From NCBI RefSeq assembly GCF_004403465.1, contig NZ_SOGQ01000019.1, positions 79,932-143,931 of the forward strand: a stretch of DNA of 64,000 nt. Direction: 5' to 3'. The notes beneath the pieces were generated by a model that made no database searches, was not told where the DNA came from, and was given only the letters and a program-made list of their open reading frames with translations. The first letter of the stretch is position 1; the number at the start of each line of letters is the position of its first letter. This stretch comes from Cryobacterium sinapicolor. Its GTDB lineage: Bacteria > Actinomycetota > Actinomycetes > Actinomycetales > Microbacteriaceae. Shown here in pieces: positions 9,510-19,047 of this stretch. A program made the translations under genes and the position numbers.

Positions 9510-10124
9510 ATGTTTGAGCTCCCCACTCAACTCCCCTCCGAACTCGTGCCGCTGTCGTGGCTGCTCGGGGTGTGGGAGGGGTCGGGAGTCATCGACTACC
9601 AGGTCGGCGAGGAATCGGTCAGCCAAGAGTTCGGCCACCGGTTGAGCTTCAGCCACGACGGCTTGCCGCATCTGAACTACAGCTCTTATACCTGGCTCGA
9701 ACCCGCGCCCGGCTCCGTCGGCGACGAGAAGACTCCGCTGATGACGGAAACCGGGTATTGGCGGCTGAGCCGTACCCAGGGGCTCGGCGATCCCGGTCCG
9801 GGACTGCTGCCGGCCGTGGGCGAGCATCCGTTCGTCACCGCCGCCGCGGTCGAAACCCTCCGCAACGCGGACAACGCCTTCGACATCGACGTGACCATCG
9901 TGCACCCCGGCGGAGTCGCGGAAATCTATCTCGGCCAGGTCAAGGGCCCGCGCATCGACCTGGCGACGGATGCCGTGATGCGCACCCAGGGTGCCAAACC
10001 CTACTCCGCCGCGACGAGGCTCTACGGTCTGGTCGACGGCCACCTGCTCTGGGCCTGGGACATCGCAGCCCTCGGCCAAAGCCTGCGCACGCACGCGTCC
10101 GGCCGCCTCAAGCGGGTCGAATAG
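9510..10124 (+). CDS. Nitrobindin-like FABP family protein (DUF1794/THAP4 heme-binding)
   Basis: Cytoplasmic beta-barrel protein of 204 residues. The hallmark GXWXGXG appears as GVWEGSG at residues 20-26, and the later pattern TGYWRL and VTIVHPGGVAEIYLG is typical of the heme-nitrobindin barrel. Members bind heme b, and several convert peroxynitrite to nitrate. The usual heme-ligand histidine near the C-terminus could be one of those in VDGHLLWAWDIAALGQSLRTH, but I cannot assign it by eye. It sits between the micropeptide and ygfZ on the same strand. Confidence 0.8.
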   Translation: MFELPTQLPSELVPLSWLLGVWEGSGVIDYQVGEESVSQEFGHRLSFSHDGLPHLNYSSYTWLEPAPGSVGDEKTPLMTETGYWRLSRTQGLGDPGPGLLPAVGEHPFVTAAAVETLRNADNAFDIDVTIVHPGGVAEIYLGQVKGPRIDLATDAVMRTQGAKPYSAATRLYGLVDGHLLWAWDIAALGQSLRTHASGRLKRVE

Positions 10125-10189
10125 CCCGCGCGCTCCGGCGCCCCACACCCCGGCGCCCGGCGCCGAACCGTCCGTTGGAAAGAGTTCCC

Positions 10190-11377
10190 ATGACCGATGC
10201 ACCTCTGTCGCCCGGCCCCTCCCCTCAGCTCACGTCCCCGCTGCTCGAACTCGACGGCGCCGTGCAGGCCGAGAGCCTCGATGCCGGCGTGGCCGCGCAC
10301 TATGGCGGACCTCTCACGGAGCAGCGCCGTCTCCTCGCCGGGGGAGCGGTCGTCGACCTGTCCCACCACGGCGTGCTGAGCGTCGCCGGCCCGGACCGGC
10401 TGACCTGGCTCAACTCCATCTCCAGCCAGGAGTTGCGCCGCCTAGCGCCGGGGGAGTGCACCGAGACGCTTCTGCTCGATCCGAACGGCCACGTCGAATA
10501 CGCCATGGGGGTTGTCGACGACGGGGTCGAGACCTGGCTACTGGTCGAGGCGGCGCAATTGCCCGGGCTGCACGCGTGGCTGGACAAGATGCGTTTCACC
10601 CTGCGCGTGCAGGTCGTCGACCACACTCTCGCCTACGCCGTGATCGGGGCGATGGGTGACCCGTCGACGCTGCCGCTGACCCCGGCGGCGCCGAACGGAG
10701 TGCCGCTGGTGTGGCGCGACCCCTGGACCCAGGTCGCCACGGGCGGATACCAGTACGCGCCGGGACCCGTGCACCCGGCCGCCGCGTGGCACTGGACCGA
10801 GACCCTGGTTGCGCGCGCGTCCCTGCCTACCCTGCGCGACGCCGTGCGGAACGGCGAGGTCGGCGCCGCCGGGCTTCTCGCCCTCGAGGCCCTGCGGATC
10901 GCAGCCTGGCGCCCGCGCCGCGCCACGGAGGTCGACGAGAAGAGCCTGCCGCACGAACTCGACTGGCTTCGCAGCGCCGTGCACCTGAACAAGGGCTGCT
11001 ACCGCGGCCAGGAGACCGTGGCCAAGGTGCACAACCTCGGGCATCCGCCGCGCCGGCTGGTGCTGCTGCACCTCGACGGCTCCGATGCGGTGCTCCCCGT
11101 GCACGGCGACGAGGTGCAGGCGGTGAAGCAGCTGGCCGATGGAACGACCGAGCACCGCGGAATCGGCAAGATCACCTCCAGCGCCATCCACTACGAGCTC
11201 GGCCCGATCGCGCTCGCCACGGTCAAGCGCACCGTGCCGGCCACGGTCACCCTGTACGTGGCATCCCAGGGCATCCTCGTCGCGGCCGCCCAGGAGGTCA
11301 TCGTGCCGCAGTCGGCCGGCTCGGTCGCCGACATCCCGCGCCTGCCCCGGCTCGGCATCCGCACGCCCGGACGCTGA
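10190..11377 (+). CDS. ygfZ: Folate-binding protein YgfZ (GcvT-like)
   Basis: Tetrahydrofolate-binding protein that helps maintain iron-sulfur enzymes. About 395 residues in a GcvT fold. The family signature K-G-C-Y-x-G-Q-E is present as [19 protein letters not shown], with the redox-active cysteine. The start ATG at 10190 is chosen over upstream in-frame codons because the sequence before it overlaps the nitrobindin gene in another frame and looks non-coding. It lies 65 bp after the nitrobindin-like gene and about 40 bp before gpmA. Confidence 0.9.
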   Translation: MTDAPLSPGPSPQLTSPLLELDGAVQAESLDAGVAAHYGGPLTEQRRLLAGGAVVDLSHHGVLSVAGPDRLTWLNSISSQELRRLAPGECTETLLLDPNGHVEYAMGVVDDGVETWLLVEAAQLPGLHAWLDKMRFTLRVQVVDHTLAYAVIGAMGDPSTLPLTPAAPNGVPLVWRDPWTQVATGGYQYAPGPVHPAAAWHWTETLVARASLPTLRDAVRNGEVGAAGLLALEALRIAAWRPRRATEVDEKSLPHELDWLRSAVHLNKGCYRGQETVAKVHNLGHPPRRLVLLHLDGSDAVLPVHGDEVQAVKQLADGTTEHRGIGKITSSAIHYELGPIALATVKRTVPATVTLYVASQGILVAAAQEVIVPQSAGSVADIPRLPRLGIRTPGR

Positions 11378-11418
11378 CTCCGCCCCGGCGCGCCCGCCAC
11401 GTCGGTAGAGTTGGACGC

Positions 11419-12171
11419 ATGTCAGATGCATACAATCTCATCCTTCTCCGTCACGGCCAAAGCCTATGGAACCAAGAAAACCTCTTCACCGGCTGGGTGG
11501 ATGTCAGGCTGAGCGAGCAGGGCGCGGGCGAAGCCAAGCGTGCCGGCGAGCTTCTCGCCGAGTCAGGCCTGCTGCCCGACATCCTGCACACCTCATTACT
11601 TACCCGCGCCATCCAGACCGCGAACATCGCGCTCGAGGAAGCCGACCGGCTGTGGATCGACGTCAAGCGTTCCTGGCGTCTTAACGAGCGCCACTACGGC
11701 GCCCTGCAGGGCCTCGACAAGGCGGAGACCCTCGCCAAGTTCGGTCCCGAGCAGTTCCAGCTGTGGCGTCGCTCGTTCGATGTGCCGCCGCCCGTGCTGG
11801 CCGACGACTCACAGTGGTCTCAGGCTCACGACGCACGGTACGCGGCCCTGGGTGACGACCTGCCCCGCACCGAATGCCTTAGCGACGTCGTCGACCGGAT
11901 GCTGCCCTACTGGGAATCCGACATCACTCCCGACCTGCGTGCGGGCAAGACGGTTCTCGTCACCGCCCACGGCAACTCGCTGCGTGCGCTGGTCAAGCAC
12001 CTCGACGGCATCAGCGACGCGGACATCGCCGAGCTGAACATCCCCACCGGGATCCCTCTGGTCTACCGTCTCGGTGCCGACATGATGCCGCTCGGCCCCG
12101 GCCGTTACCTTGACCCCGAGGCTGCTGCAGCCGGTGCCGCAGCGGTCGCGGCCCAGGGCAACAAGAAGTAG
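11419..12171 (+). CDS. gpmA: 2,3-bisphosphoglycerate-dependent phosphoglycerate mutase
   Basis: Glycolytic enzyme interconverting 3- and 2-phosphoglycerate. It has 250 residues, the normal length. The phosphohistidine motif [10 protein letters not shown] is at residues 8-17, followed by [15 protein letters not shown], the FHW-substrate segment [10 protein letters not shown], and the second catalytic histidine in [15 protein letters not shown]. The ATG at 11419 gives the expected N-terminus. It precedes a bidirectional terminator and is convergent with phoU; in mycobacteria the same gene lies beside senX3-regX3. Confidence 0.97.
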   Translation: MSDAYNLILLRHGQSLWNQENLFTGWVDVRLSEQGAGEAKRAGELLAESGLLPDILHTSLLTRAIQTANIALEEADRLWIDVKRSWRLNERHYGALQGLDKAETLAKFGPEQFQLWRRSFDVPPPVLADDSQWSQAHDARYAALGDDLPRTECLSDVVDRMLPYWESDITPDLRAGKTVLVTAHGNSLRALVKHLDGISDADIAELNIPTGIPLVYRLGADMMPLGPGRYLDPEAAAAGAAAVAAQGNKK

Positions 12172-12185
12172 TCCCTCTCACCCAC

Positions 12186-12237
12186 CACGAACGAGAAAGC
12201 CCCGGAAGCGATCGCTTCCGGGGCTTTCTCGTTCGTG
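12186..12237. terminator. Perfect 52-nt palindrome, bidirectional terminator
   Basis: A perfect 26-bp inverted repeat with no loop bases, centred at 12211/12212, between the convergent genes gpmA and phoU. The arms contain AGAAAGCCCCGGAAG and its complement, giving CTTTCT on either strand as a short U-rich tail. Its location and symmetry fit a terminator shared by both genes. Confidence 0.9.
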
Positions 12238-12258
12238 CGCTGCGGGACCGCCGGGACC

Positions 12259-12915
12259 CTAGGCGCTCGTGTTCTGCTGCCAGGCGCCGGTGCCGAGGTA
12301 CTGCACCTTCTTCGCGATCGAGACCGCGTGGTCGGCGAAGCGCTCGTGGTAGCGGCTGGCGAGGGTGGAGTCGACCGTGTCGGCCGCCTGGCCCTTCCAC
12401 GTCGCCCCGAGCACGGCGTCGAACACGCTGAGGTGCAACGCATCGACCTTGTCGTCTTCGTTGCGGATGGTCTCGGCCAGAACCATGTCCTCATTGGTCA
12501 GGAGCTCGGTCAGCATGAGCGCGATCGCCGTGACGAGCGTGCCCATCTCCGCGAACGTGCCGCGCAGGCTCTTCGGCACGACCTTGTCGGGGAACCGGTA
12601 GCGGGCCAACTGCGCGATGTGGGTGGACAGATCGCCCATCCGTTCGAGCGAGGCACTGATACGCAGGGCGCTGACGACGATCCGCAGGTCGCGTGCGACC
12701 GGCTGCTGGCGGGCGAGGATCGTGATTGCCAGTTCATCGAGTTCGATGGTCAGCTCGTCGATCTTCTCGTCTTCGGTGATCGCTTCCTCGGCCAGGCCGA
12801 CGTCGGATTCGTTGAAGGCGCGCGTCGCCTTGTCGATGGAGATCGCCACGAGACGGGAGATCTCGACGAGGCGATCCTGCACTTCGGCGAGTTCCTGCTG
12901 GAATACTTCACGCAT
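12259..12915 (-). CDS. phoU: Phosphate signalling protein PhoU
   Basis: Regulator linking the Pst transporter to the phosphate two-component system; 218 residues, all helical. Two PhoU repeats are visible. Each contains a metal-binding E(D)xxxD-type motif: ERMGDLSTHIAQLARY in the first and ERFADHAVSIAKKVQYL in the second. The ATG at 12915 is preceded by AGGAAGG. It is divergent from senX3-regX3. A GTTAACC heptamer lies in the shared intergenic region, but I do not see a clean 11-base repeat there. Confidence 0.95.
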   Translation of the reverse strand: MREVFQQELAEVQDRLVEISRLVAISIDKATRAFNESDVGLAEEAITEDEKIDELTIELDELAITILARQQPVARDLRIVVSALRISASLERMGDLSTHIAQLARYRFPDKVVPKSLRGTFAEMGTLVTAIALMLTELLTNEDMVLAETIRNEDDKVDALHLSVFDAVLGATWKGQAADTVDSTLASRYHERFADHAVSIAKKVQYLGTGAWQQNTSA

Positions 12916-13096
12916 GGTGTGTGGTCCTTCCTGGGCGCGCGTAACGCGCAGACACGTGAGACCTGCCCGGCCTCCACCGAATCATGGGGGAGCGAGGTTA
13001 ACGGCAGGTGCCGTGGTCTTGAACACTACCCAAAGTAGCCTGCGCGTTGCGACGGCCATGTCACCCGCCCGGAATAAGTGTCAGTAATCTGGATAA

Positions 13097-14251
13097 ATGG
13101 AATCCACAGGGCTTGTGCTGCTGGCGCTGGCTCTCGGCCTCACTGTCGGTGCCGGATTCATGACGCTGTTGCACGTGGCAGAACGCCACGGCCGGCGCGC
13201 CGCCGAGGTGGTGAACCCGGCCGTCCCCGACGGGATCGACCAGGTGCTCGACGCTCTCGAGACGGCCGGGGCCGTGGTCGACCCGTCCAACAACGTGATC
13301 AAGGCATCCCAGGCCGCGGTGTCCATGGGGCTGGTCTGGAACCGGCAGCTGGTGCACACCGAGCTCCTGGACCTGATCAGCCAGGTGCGCCGTTCCGGTG
13401 AGCCGATCTCGGAGAACCTGGTTCTCTCCCGCGGACCGTTCGGCGATGCCAGCATGCGCGTGCGGGTGCGCCTGGCCCGGTTGGGAACACGCTATGTCCT
13501 GGTGCTGGCGGAGGACCGCACCGAGGCCTTCCGACTCGACGAGGTTCGCCGCGACTTCGTCGCCAACATCAGCCATGAGCTGAAGACGCCCATCGCCGCC
13601 GTAGGACTGCTGGCCGAGGCGCTCAACCAGGCGGCCGACGAACCGGTGCAGGTGCGCCGCTTCGCGAACCGCCTCACCACCGAGTCCGGGCGGCTCACCC
13701 GCCTGACCCAGGAGATCATCGAACTGTCCCGCCTGCAGGCGCAGGACTCCCTCACCGAGCCCGAGATCGTCAACGTCGACGCCATCGTGGCCGCGGCGGT
13801 GGACCAGAGCCGGGTCACGGCGGAGGCGGACCAGATCACGATCGCCGTGGGCAAGAAATCGGGTGCCGAGGTCAGCGGCGACGATCGGCTCCTCGTGATG
13901 GCCGTGCACAATCTCGTGGCCAACGCCGTGAACTACTCGGCGGAGGGTTCCCGGGTCGGGGTCGGCGTGCGCAAGAACGCCGGAGTCGTCGAAATCAGCG
14001 TGACCGACCAGGGCGTGGGCATCGAGGAAGCCGATCTCGATCGGATCTTCGAACGATTCTTCCGCGTCGACCAGGCCCGGTCGCGGCACACCGGCGGCAC
14101 GGGGCTCGGCCTTGCGATCGTCAAACACATCGTTCAGATCCACGGCGGCGACATTCGCGTCTGGTCGCAGCCGGGTAGCGGTTCGACCTTCACCATCCGC
14201 CTCCCGGAGGCGCCGCACCCCGCTCCGGCGGCGATAGGAGACACCCCATGA
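13097..14251 (+). CDS. senX3: Phosphate-responsive sensor histidine kinase SenX3
   Basis: Sensor kinase of the phosphate-starvation system, 384 residues. An N-terminal hydrophobic segment (LVLLALALGLTVGAGFMTLL) anchors it, and a PAS-like domain follows to about residue 145. The phosphorylated histidine is at about residue 160 in FVANISHELKTPIAAVG. The ATPase domain has the N box HNLVANAVNYS, G1 DQGVGI and G2 GGTGLGLAIVKHI. Only one membrane helix is obvious, whereas two are usual, so the second may be short. The stop overlaps the regX3 start by four bases. Confidence 0.93.
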   Translation: MESTGLVLLALALGLTVGAGFMTLLHVAERHGRRAAEVVNPAVPDGIDQVLDALETAGAVVDPSNNVIKASQAAVSMGLVWNRQLVHTELLDLISQVRRSGEPISENLVLSRGPFGDASMRVRVRLARLGTRYVLVLAEDRTEAFRLDEVRRDFVANISHELKTPIAAVGLLAEALNQAADEPVQVRRFANRLTTESGRLTRLTQEIIELSRLQAQDSLTEPEIVNVDAIVAAAVDQSRVTAEADQITIAVGKKSGAEVSGDDRLLVMAVHNLVANAVNYSAEGSRVGVGVRKNAGVVEISVTDQGVGIEEADLDRIFERFFRVDQARSRHTGGTGLGLAIVKHIVQIHGGDIRVWSQPGSGSTFTIRLPEAPHPAPAAIGDTP

Positions 14252-14928
14252 CCCACATCCTTCTGGTCGAAGACGAGAGCGCGCTCAGTGAGCCGCTCAG
14301 CTTCCTGCTCGAGCGGGAGGGATACGAGGTCACCGTCGCCGAAGACGGGCCGAGCGCCATCACGGAGTTCGACCGCACCGGCGCGGACCTGATTCTGCTC
14401 GACCTCATGCTTCCCGGCATCCCGGGCACGGAGGTGTGCCGGGAGATCCGCACGCGGTCGTCGGTGCCGATCATCATGCTGACCGCCAAGGACTCCGAGG
14501 TCGATATCGTCGTCGGGCTCGAGCTCGGCGCCGACGACTACGTCACCAAGCCGTATTCGACCCGGGAACTGCTCGCCCGCATCCGTGCCGTCTCCAGACG
14601 CCGCACCGACGAGGTCGGCGAGGACCTGAGCCTGCTGTCGGCGGGCACCGTGCGGATGGACACCGAGCGGCACACCGTGACGGTGTCCGGCGAGATCGTG
14701 AACCTGCCGTTGAAGGAATTCGAGTTGCTGGAGTTCCTGCTCCGCAACGCCGGCCGGGTGCTCACCCGAGGCCAGCTGATCGACCGGGTCTGGGGCAGCG
14801 ACTACTTCGGCGATACCAAGACCCTGGACGTGCACATCAAGCGAATCAGGTCACGGATTGAGGCCACGCCGTCCGATCCGGCCATGCTGGTCACCGTGCG
14901 CGGCCTCGGCTACCGCTTCGACGCCTGA
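14248..14928 (+). CDS. regX3: Phosphate response regulator RegX3
   Basis: OmpR-family response regulator of 226 residues. The receiver domain has the acidic pair DES-like LVEDESA near residues 5-11, phosphoacceptor Asp52 in LILLDLMLPG, the switch region IIMLTAKDSE, and Lys in YVTKPYS. The C-terminal winged helix spans about 130-226 (LPLKEFELLEFLLRN, DTKTLDVHIKRIRSRIE). It is translated by ATGA overlap with senX3. The PHO-box-like repeats before pstS are its likely target in this window. A repeat element follows the stop codon within 15 bp. Confidence 0.95.
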   Translation: MTHILLVEDESALSEPLSFLLEREGYEVTVAEDGPSAITEFDRTGADLILLDLMLPGIPGTEVCREIRTRSSVPIIMLTAKDSEVDIVVGLELGADDYVTKPYSTRELLARIRAVSRRRTDEVGEDLSLLSAGTVRMDTERHTVTVSGEIVNLPLKEFELLEFLLRNAGRVLTRGQLIDRVWGSDYFGDTKTLDVHIKRIRSRIEATPSDPAMLVTVRGLGYRFDA

Positions 14929-14940
14929 GCGGCATTCCTC

Positions 14941-15029
14941 CGAACGAATTCGACGGAGATTTTGCCGAAATTGGACCTAAACGGCCCGATAAGGCTGTTC
15001 CGCGGGAGAATCTCCGTCGAATTGGTTCG
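14941..15029 (+). repeat. 89-bp inverted-repeat-ended element, copy 1
   Basis: The ends are near-perfect inverted repeats of 21 bases: CGAACGAATTCGACGGAGATT at 14941-14961 and its mirror with two changes at 15009-15029. Exactly the same length and left arm recur at 60165-60253. The interiors of the two copies resemble one another when one is reversed (shared GCCGAAA/CCTAAA-type blocks), so this copy lies in the opposite orientation to the other. It lies just after regX3. Confidence 0.8.
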
Positions 15030-15115
15030 ACGTTTAAGCAGGGACGCGGGCGGCGCACCCCGTGGGCCTGACCCTCAGCGTGTTGGGCGACCGTGAACCG
15101 GCGGTCGGCCTCGCC

Positions 15116-15592
15116 CTACGGGGCGGGGGTCGGCAGCAGCGTCGAGTACTCCTCGAGCGAGCCGTCGAGAACCGGGACGAGAACCTCGACGCCGGTCTCG
15201 TTGCCGTACTGGAAGAAGACCGGGAACAGCGACCCCGGTGCGACGTCGGCACTGACGGTGACCGACGGAGCATCCGTCGTGCCAATCGTGACGCTGGAGT
15301 TCGCATCCACGTTGACGTCCTGAGTGACCTTCTCGGTGCCGTCGTCATACTGCACGCTCAGGCTGTGCGCTGAGTCCCCCTTGTTGACGACGGTGACCAC
15401 GAGGTTTGCGACGGCGCCGTCGTTGGAGAGGAGCATGGCGTTGCGGATGGCAAGGTCGCCGACGTTGCCGCTGACTCCGTCGCTCGCGTCGTACATTGTG
15501 GTCGTCGACTGCGGTGCCCACAGGTTGCAGCCGCTGGTACCCAATAGGATGCCGGCCGCCACGACGACGGACACGATGATTCGAGCTTTCAC
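15116..15592 (-). CDS. Putative secreted lipoprotein, unknown function
   Basis: 158 residues with a lipoprotein signal: MKARIIVSVVVAAGILLGTS followed by the modified cysteine in TSGC at about residue 22. The mature part is beta-rich, ending LLPTPAP. It has no cysteine beyond the lipidated one and no His/Met copper motif, so I reject a PCuAC-type copper chaperone. The segment DLAIRNAMLLSNDGAVANLVV with VSADVAPGS resembles an immunoglobulin-like or CopC-like beta sandwich, but this is a shape impression only. It lies between regX3 and carD, transcribed against both. Confidence 0.75.
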   Translation of the reverse strand: MKARIIVSVVVAAGILLGTSGCNLWAPQSTTTMYDASDGVSGNVGDLAIRNAMLLSNDGAVANLVVTVVNKGDSAHSLSVQYDDGTEKVTQDVNVDANSSVTIGTTDAPSVTVSADVAPGSLFPVFFQYGNETGVEVLVPVLDGSLEEYSTLLPTPAP

Positions 15593-15755
15593 AACGCCTC
15601 CAACAGTTCACCGTTCCGCCTGACGGCCAAACGCTGCAAATTTAGCTTTCGCTTCAGCCTACTGGCTCCAGCCGGTCCGGACGGTGCGCGCCGAGCGCGG
15701 CGAACCCTACCATCGATGGCTGTGGTATTGTAGACGCTGCTGAAGGGATATACAC

Positions 15756-16238
15756 ATGCTGTTTGAGGTTGGCGAAACCGTCGTTTATCCCCACCATGGT
15801 GCCGCGACGATCACCGAGGTGAAGACGCGCATGGTCAAGGGTGAAGAGAAACTGTACCTGAAGCTCAACGTCACCCAAGGCGATCTGACCATCGAGGTGC
15901 CAGCCGAGAACGTCGACCTGGTCGGCGTTCGCGATGTGATCGGCCAGGAGGGTCTCGACAAGGTGTTCGAGGTGCTGCGCGCACCGTTCACCGAAGAACC
16001 CACCAACTGGTCCCGCCGGTACAAGGCCAACTTGGAAAAGCTGGCGTCCGGTGACGTCATCAAGGTGTCCGAGGTTGTTCGCGACCTGTGGCGCCGCGAT
16101 CAGGACCGCGGCCTGTCCGCTGGGGAGAAGCGGATGCTGGCCAAGGCCCGCCAGATTCTGATCTCCGAGCTGGCCCTCGCCGAGAAGACAGACGAAGAGA
16201 AGGCCTCCACGGTCCTCGACGAGGTCCTGGCGTCCTAA
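15756..16238 (+). CDS. carD: CarD-family RNA polymerase-binding regulator
   Basis: Essential global transcription factor that binds the RNA polymerase beta subunit through its N-terminal domain and stabilises the open complex at rRNA promoters. It has 160 residues, close to the mycobacterial protein. The RNAP-interaction domain opens with [20 protein letters not shown], and the helical DNA-contacting C-terminal domain contains the tryptophan in [19 protein letters not shown] lies nine bases before the ATG. It heads a block, carD-ispDF-cysS-rlmB, in the same order as in M. tuberculosis, with a terminator-like hairpin after it. Confidence 0.96.
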   Translation: MLFEVGETVVYPHHGAATITEVKTRMVKGEEKLYLKLNVTQGDLTIEVPAENVDLVGVRDVIGQEGLDKVFEVLRAPFTEEPTNWSRRYKANLEKLASGDVIKVSEVVRDLWRRDQDRGLSAGEKRMLAKARQILISELALAEKTDEEKASTVLDEVLAS

Positions 16239-16281
16239 CCCACGCAACCCGAACCCACGTAGTCAGAAATGCTTTCGTTGG

Positions 16282-16309
16282 AAGGCGGCGCCGCGAGGTG
16301 CCGCCTTTC
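16282..16309 (+). terminator. Hairpin terminator after carD
   Basis: AAGGCGGC and GCCGCCTT form an eight-base stem around a GCCGCGAG-type loop, followed by TCG. It lies 44 bp after the carD stop and about 90 bp before ispDF. It probably limits read-through but lacks a long U run, so some carD transcripts could continue. Confidence 0.6.
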
Positions 16310-16396
16310 GCGTTTCGGGCTCCCACCGCCCGCACCACATCTTCACCCATCGTCCCGCGTCCACTCGTCGCCGACCTCACCAGATAGCCTCCAGAC

Positions 16397-17635
16397 ATGA
16401 CTGAAACCCCTGCGCCAGCGGTCGCGGTCATCGTCGTCGCCGCCGGGAGCGGCAGTCGCCTCGGCCACGCCGAGCCGAAGGCGTTCGTCTCGCTGGCCGG
16501 ACGCACCCTGCTCGAGCGCGCGCTGCTCTCCGTGTTCGGGATGAGGGACCCGGTGCAGGTCATCGTCGTCGCGCCCGACACCCATCTGGCCGACGCCCGC
16601 CGGATCGCCTCGGCAGTCGGCGGGGCGGCATCCGTCGCCGTGGTGGCAGGCGGAGTGACCCGGCAGGAGTCGGTGAACCGCGGACTGGCCATGCTGCACC
16701 CGGCAGTGCGCACGGTCCTGGTGCACGACGCCGCGCGCGCCCTCACCCCGGCCGCGCTCTGCGACGCAGTCGTCGACGCGGTGCGGGCCACCGGCCACGG
16801 CATCGTGCCTGGCTTGGCCGTGGTCGACACCATCAAGAGCGTTTCCGCGGCCGGCGAGATCCTGGGCACGGTGGACCGCGCCGGACTCTCCGCCGTGCAG
16901 ACCCCGCAGGGTTTCCCGAGGCAGATGCTCGTCATTGCGGCTGCCGCGGCATCCGCCGGTTCGTCGCTCGAGACGAGCGACGACGCGGGAGTGGTGGCCG
17001 CGGCCGGCCACCCGGTCAGCGTCATCGCCGGTGACCCGCTCGCGTTCAAGATCACAACCCCGTGGGACCTCGCCCGGGCCGCGGCCCTGCTCGGTGCACG
17101 GCGACCGGCTGACTCCGCTCCCGGCACCGACGCCGTGCCCCGCGTGGGCACCGGGCTCGATGTGCACGCCTTCGACGACGGCTCCGAACTGTGGTTGGCC
17201 GGCCTGCACTGGCCGGGGGAGCGCGGACTGTCAGGGCACAGTGATGGCGACGCCGCCGTGCACGCAATCTGCGACGCCCTGCTCTCCGCAGCCGGGCTGG
17301 GCGATATCGGCGGCGTCTTCGGCACGTCCGATCCGCGCCTCGACGGCGCCCACGGCGATGTGTTCCTGCGCGAGACCTTGCGCCTGCTGGCGGACGCCGG
17401 GTTCCGGGTCGGCAACGTCTCGGTGCAGATCATCGGCAACCGACCCAAACTCAGTCCCCGCCGGGCCGAGGCCGAGGCTCTTCTCGGTGCGCTGCTGAAC
17501 GCGCCGGTCGCCGTCTCGGCGACGACGACGGATGCCCTGGGGTTCACCGGTCGAGGAGAGGGCCTCGCCGCCATCGCCACGGCTCTCATTCTCCCGAGAC
17601 GTCCGGCAGACCCTGACCTAAGCTGGGAGGTGTGA
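16397..17635 (+). CDS. ispDF: Bifunctional IspD-IspF (MEP pathway)
   Basis: One 412-residue protein carrying two non-consecutive steps of isoprenoid synthesis. Residues 1 to about 230 are IspD (4-diphosphocytidyl-2C-methyl-D-erythritol synthase): the nucleotide-binding [11 protein letters not shown] near residue 14, [18 protein letters not shown] and LVHDAARAL. Residues about 250-412 are IspF (MECDP synthase): [11 protein letters not shown], the metal histidine in [29 protein letters not shown], and the C-terminal [14 protein letters not shown]. IspDF fusions are known in several proteobacteria and some actinobacteria; in M. tuberculosis the two genes are separate but adjacent. Confidence 0.95.
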   Translation: MTETPAPAVAVIVVAAGSGSRLGHAEPKAFVSLAGRTLLERALLSVFGMRDPVQVIVVAPDTHLADARRIASAVGGAASVAVVAGGVTRQESVNRGLAMLHPAVRTVLVHDAARALTPAALCDAVVDAVRATGHGIVPGLAVVDTIKSVSAAGEILGTVDRAGLSAVQTPQGFPRQMLVIAAAAASAGSSLETSDDAGVVAAAGHPVSVIAGDPLAFKITTPWDLARAAALLGARRPADSAPGTDAVPRVGTGLDVHAFDDGSELWLAGLHWPGERGLSGHSDGDAAVHAICDALLSAAGLGDIGGVFGTSDPRLDGAHGDVFLRETLRLLADAGFRVGNVSVQIIGNRPKLSPRRAEAEALLGALLNAPVAVSATTTDALGFTGRGEGLAAIATALILPRRPADPDLSWEV

Positions 17636-17637
17636 CC

Positions 17638-19047
17638 ATGCGACTCTACGATTCCAGGGCCCAGGCCCTCCGCGACTTCATACCCGTCACGCCCGGCGCG
17701 GTGGGTATCTACGTCTGCGGACCCACCGTGCAGTCCTCTCCCCACATCGGCCACCTGCGCAGCGCTCTCGTGTATGACCAGTTGCGCCGTTGGCTCACCT
17801 ACCGCGGCTTCGACGTCACCTTCGTGCGAAATGTCACCGACATCGACGACAAGATCCTGGACCACGCGGCCGGCGGCACCGAGCAGTGGTGGGCACTCGC
17901 CTATCGCTACGAGCTGGAGTTCACGGCCGGATACCAGCGGCTCGGAATCCTCGCCCCCAGCTACGAACCGCGGGCGACCGCCAGCATCCAGCAGATGCAG
18001 GACCTGATCACCCGTCTGATCGAGCGCGGGCACGCGTATCCTGCCGATGACGGGTCCAGCGACGTCTACTTCGACACGGCGAACTGGGCCGACTACGGCG
18101 ACCTCACCCGTCAGCGCCGCGGCGACATGGAGCCGGCAGCGGATGCCGATCCACGCGGCAAGAAAGACCCGCGGGACTTCGCCCTCTGGAAGGGCCGCAA
18201 GGCCGCCGAGCCGGAGTCCGCCTCCTGGCCGTCCCCGTGGGGAGCCGGCCGGCCCGGCTGGCATATCGAGTGCTCAGCCATGGCGTCCCGCTACCTCGGC
18301 GCCCACTTCGACATCCACGGCGGCGGGCTCGACCTGCGTTTCCCGCACCACGAGAACGAGCTGGCCCAGTCCGCCGCCGCCGGCGACGGCTTCGCGAACT
18401 ACTGGGTGCACAACGGGCTGGTCAACGTGAACGGGCAGAAAATGTCCAAGTCGCTGGGCAACTCGGTCTTCGCGGCGGAGCTTCTCGATCAGGCGCGCGC
18501 CATCGTCGTGCGTTACTACCTGGGGGCGGCCCACTACCGGTCCACCATTGACTACCACGAGGGTTCCCTGGTGGAGGCCGAAGCGGCCCTCGAACGGATC
18601 GAGAGCTTCCTCGACCGCGCCGACCGCCGCTTGGCAGACACCCGTTTCGCCGGATCCGGCGTCGAAATCGTCCCCGACGAGTTCGCGTCGGCCATGGACG
18701 ACGACCTGGCCGTGCCTCAGGCTCTGGCCGTTCTGCACGACACTGTGCGCACCGGCAACGCGGCCCTGGATGCCGAAGACCTGCATGCGGCGGCCGCCGC
18801 GCGGGGTCACGTGCTGGCCATGAGCGAGGTACTCGGGATCAACCCGCTCTCGTCGGGCTGGTCAGTGGCAACGGATGAACCGGCCATGATCGCACTCACG
18901 GCCCTGGTCGAGCGCCTGCTCGACGACCGCGAGATCGCAAGGCAGGGCCGCGACTACGCGGCCGCAGACCGTATCCGGGACGAGCTCGTCGCCGCCGGAA
19001 TTACCATCGAAGACACCCCCTCGGGTGCCCATTGGAGTTTTGACTGA
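17638..19047 (+). CDS. cysS: Cysteinyl-tRNA synthetase
   Basis: Charges tRNA-Cys with cysteine; 469 residues. Class I signature HIGH appears as PHIGHLRSA, and KMSKS as KMSKSLGNS. Zinc ligands are in [13 protein letters not shown] and HHENE. I chose ATG 17638 over GTG 17632 because GGGAGG sits seven bases before it. It is translated directly after ispDF (gap of 2 bp) and its stop overlaps the rlmB start by one base (TGATG), so ispDF-cysS-rlmB is one operon. Confidence 0.96.
   Translation: MRLYDSRAQALRDFIPVTPGAVGIYVCGPTVQSSPHIGHLRSALVYDQLRRWLTYRGFDVTFVRNVTDIDDKILDHAAGGTEQWWALAYRYELEFTAGYQRLGILAPSYEPRATASIQQMQDLITRLIERGHAYPADDGSSDVYFDTANWADYGDLTRQRRGDMEPAADADPRGKKDPRDFALWKGRKAAEPESASWPSPWGAGRPGWHIECSAMASRYLGAHFDIHGGGLDLRFPHHENELAQSAAAGDGFANYWVHNGLVNVNGQKMSKSLGNSVFAAELLDQARAIVVRYYLGAAHYRSTIDYHEGSLVEAEAALERIESFLDRADRRLADTRFAGSGVEIVPDEFASAMDDDLAVPQALAVLHDTVRTGNAALDAEDLHAAAAARGHVLAMSEVLGINPLSSGWSVATDEPAMIALTALVERLLDDREIARQGRDYAAADRIRDELVAAGITIEDTPSGAHWSFD

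Noticed and set aside
12916..13096. PHO box between phoU and senX3
   Set aside because: One GTTAACC is present, but the partner (GGCACCT) is a poor match and spaced ten bases away.
15116..15592. PCuAC copper chaperone
   Set aside because: No His/Met copper motif in the mature sequence.
16060..18264. A 734-residue open frame on the minus strand under ispDF and cysS
   Set aside because: Low-complexity Ala/Arg/Ser-rich shadow frame; both opposite genes have intact motifs.
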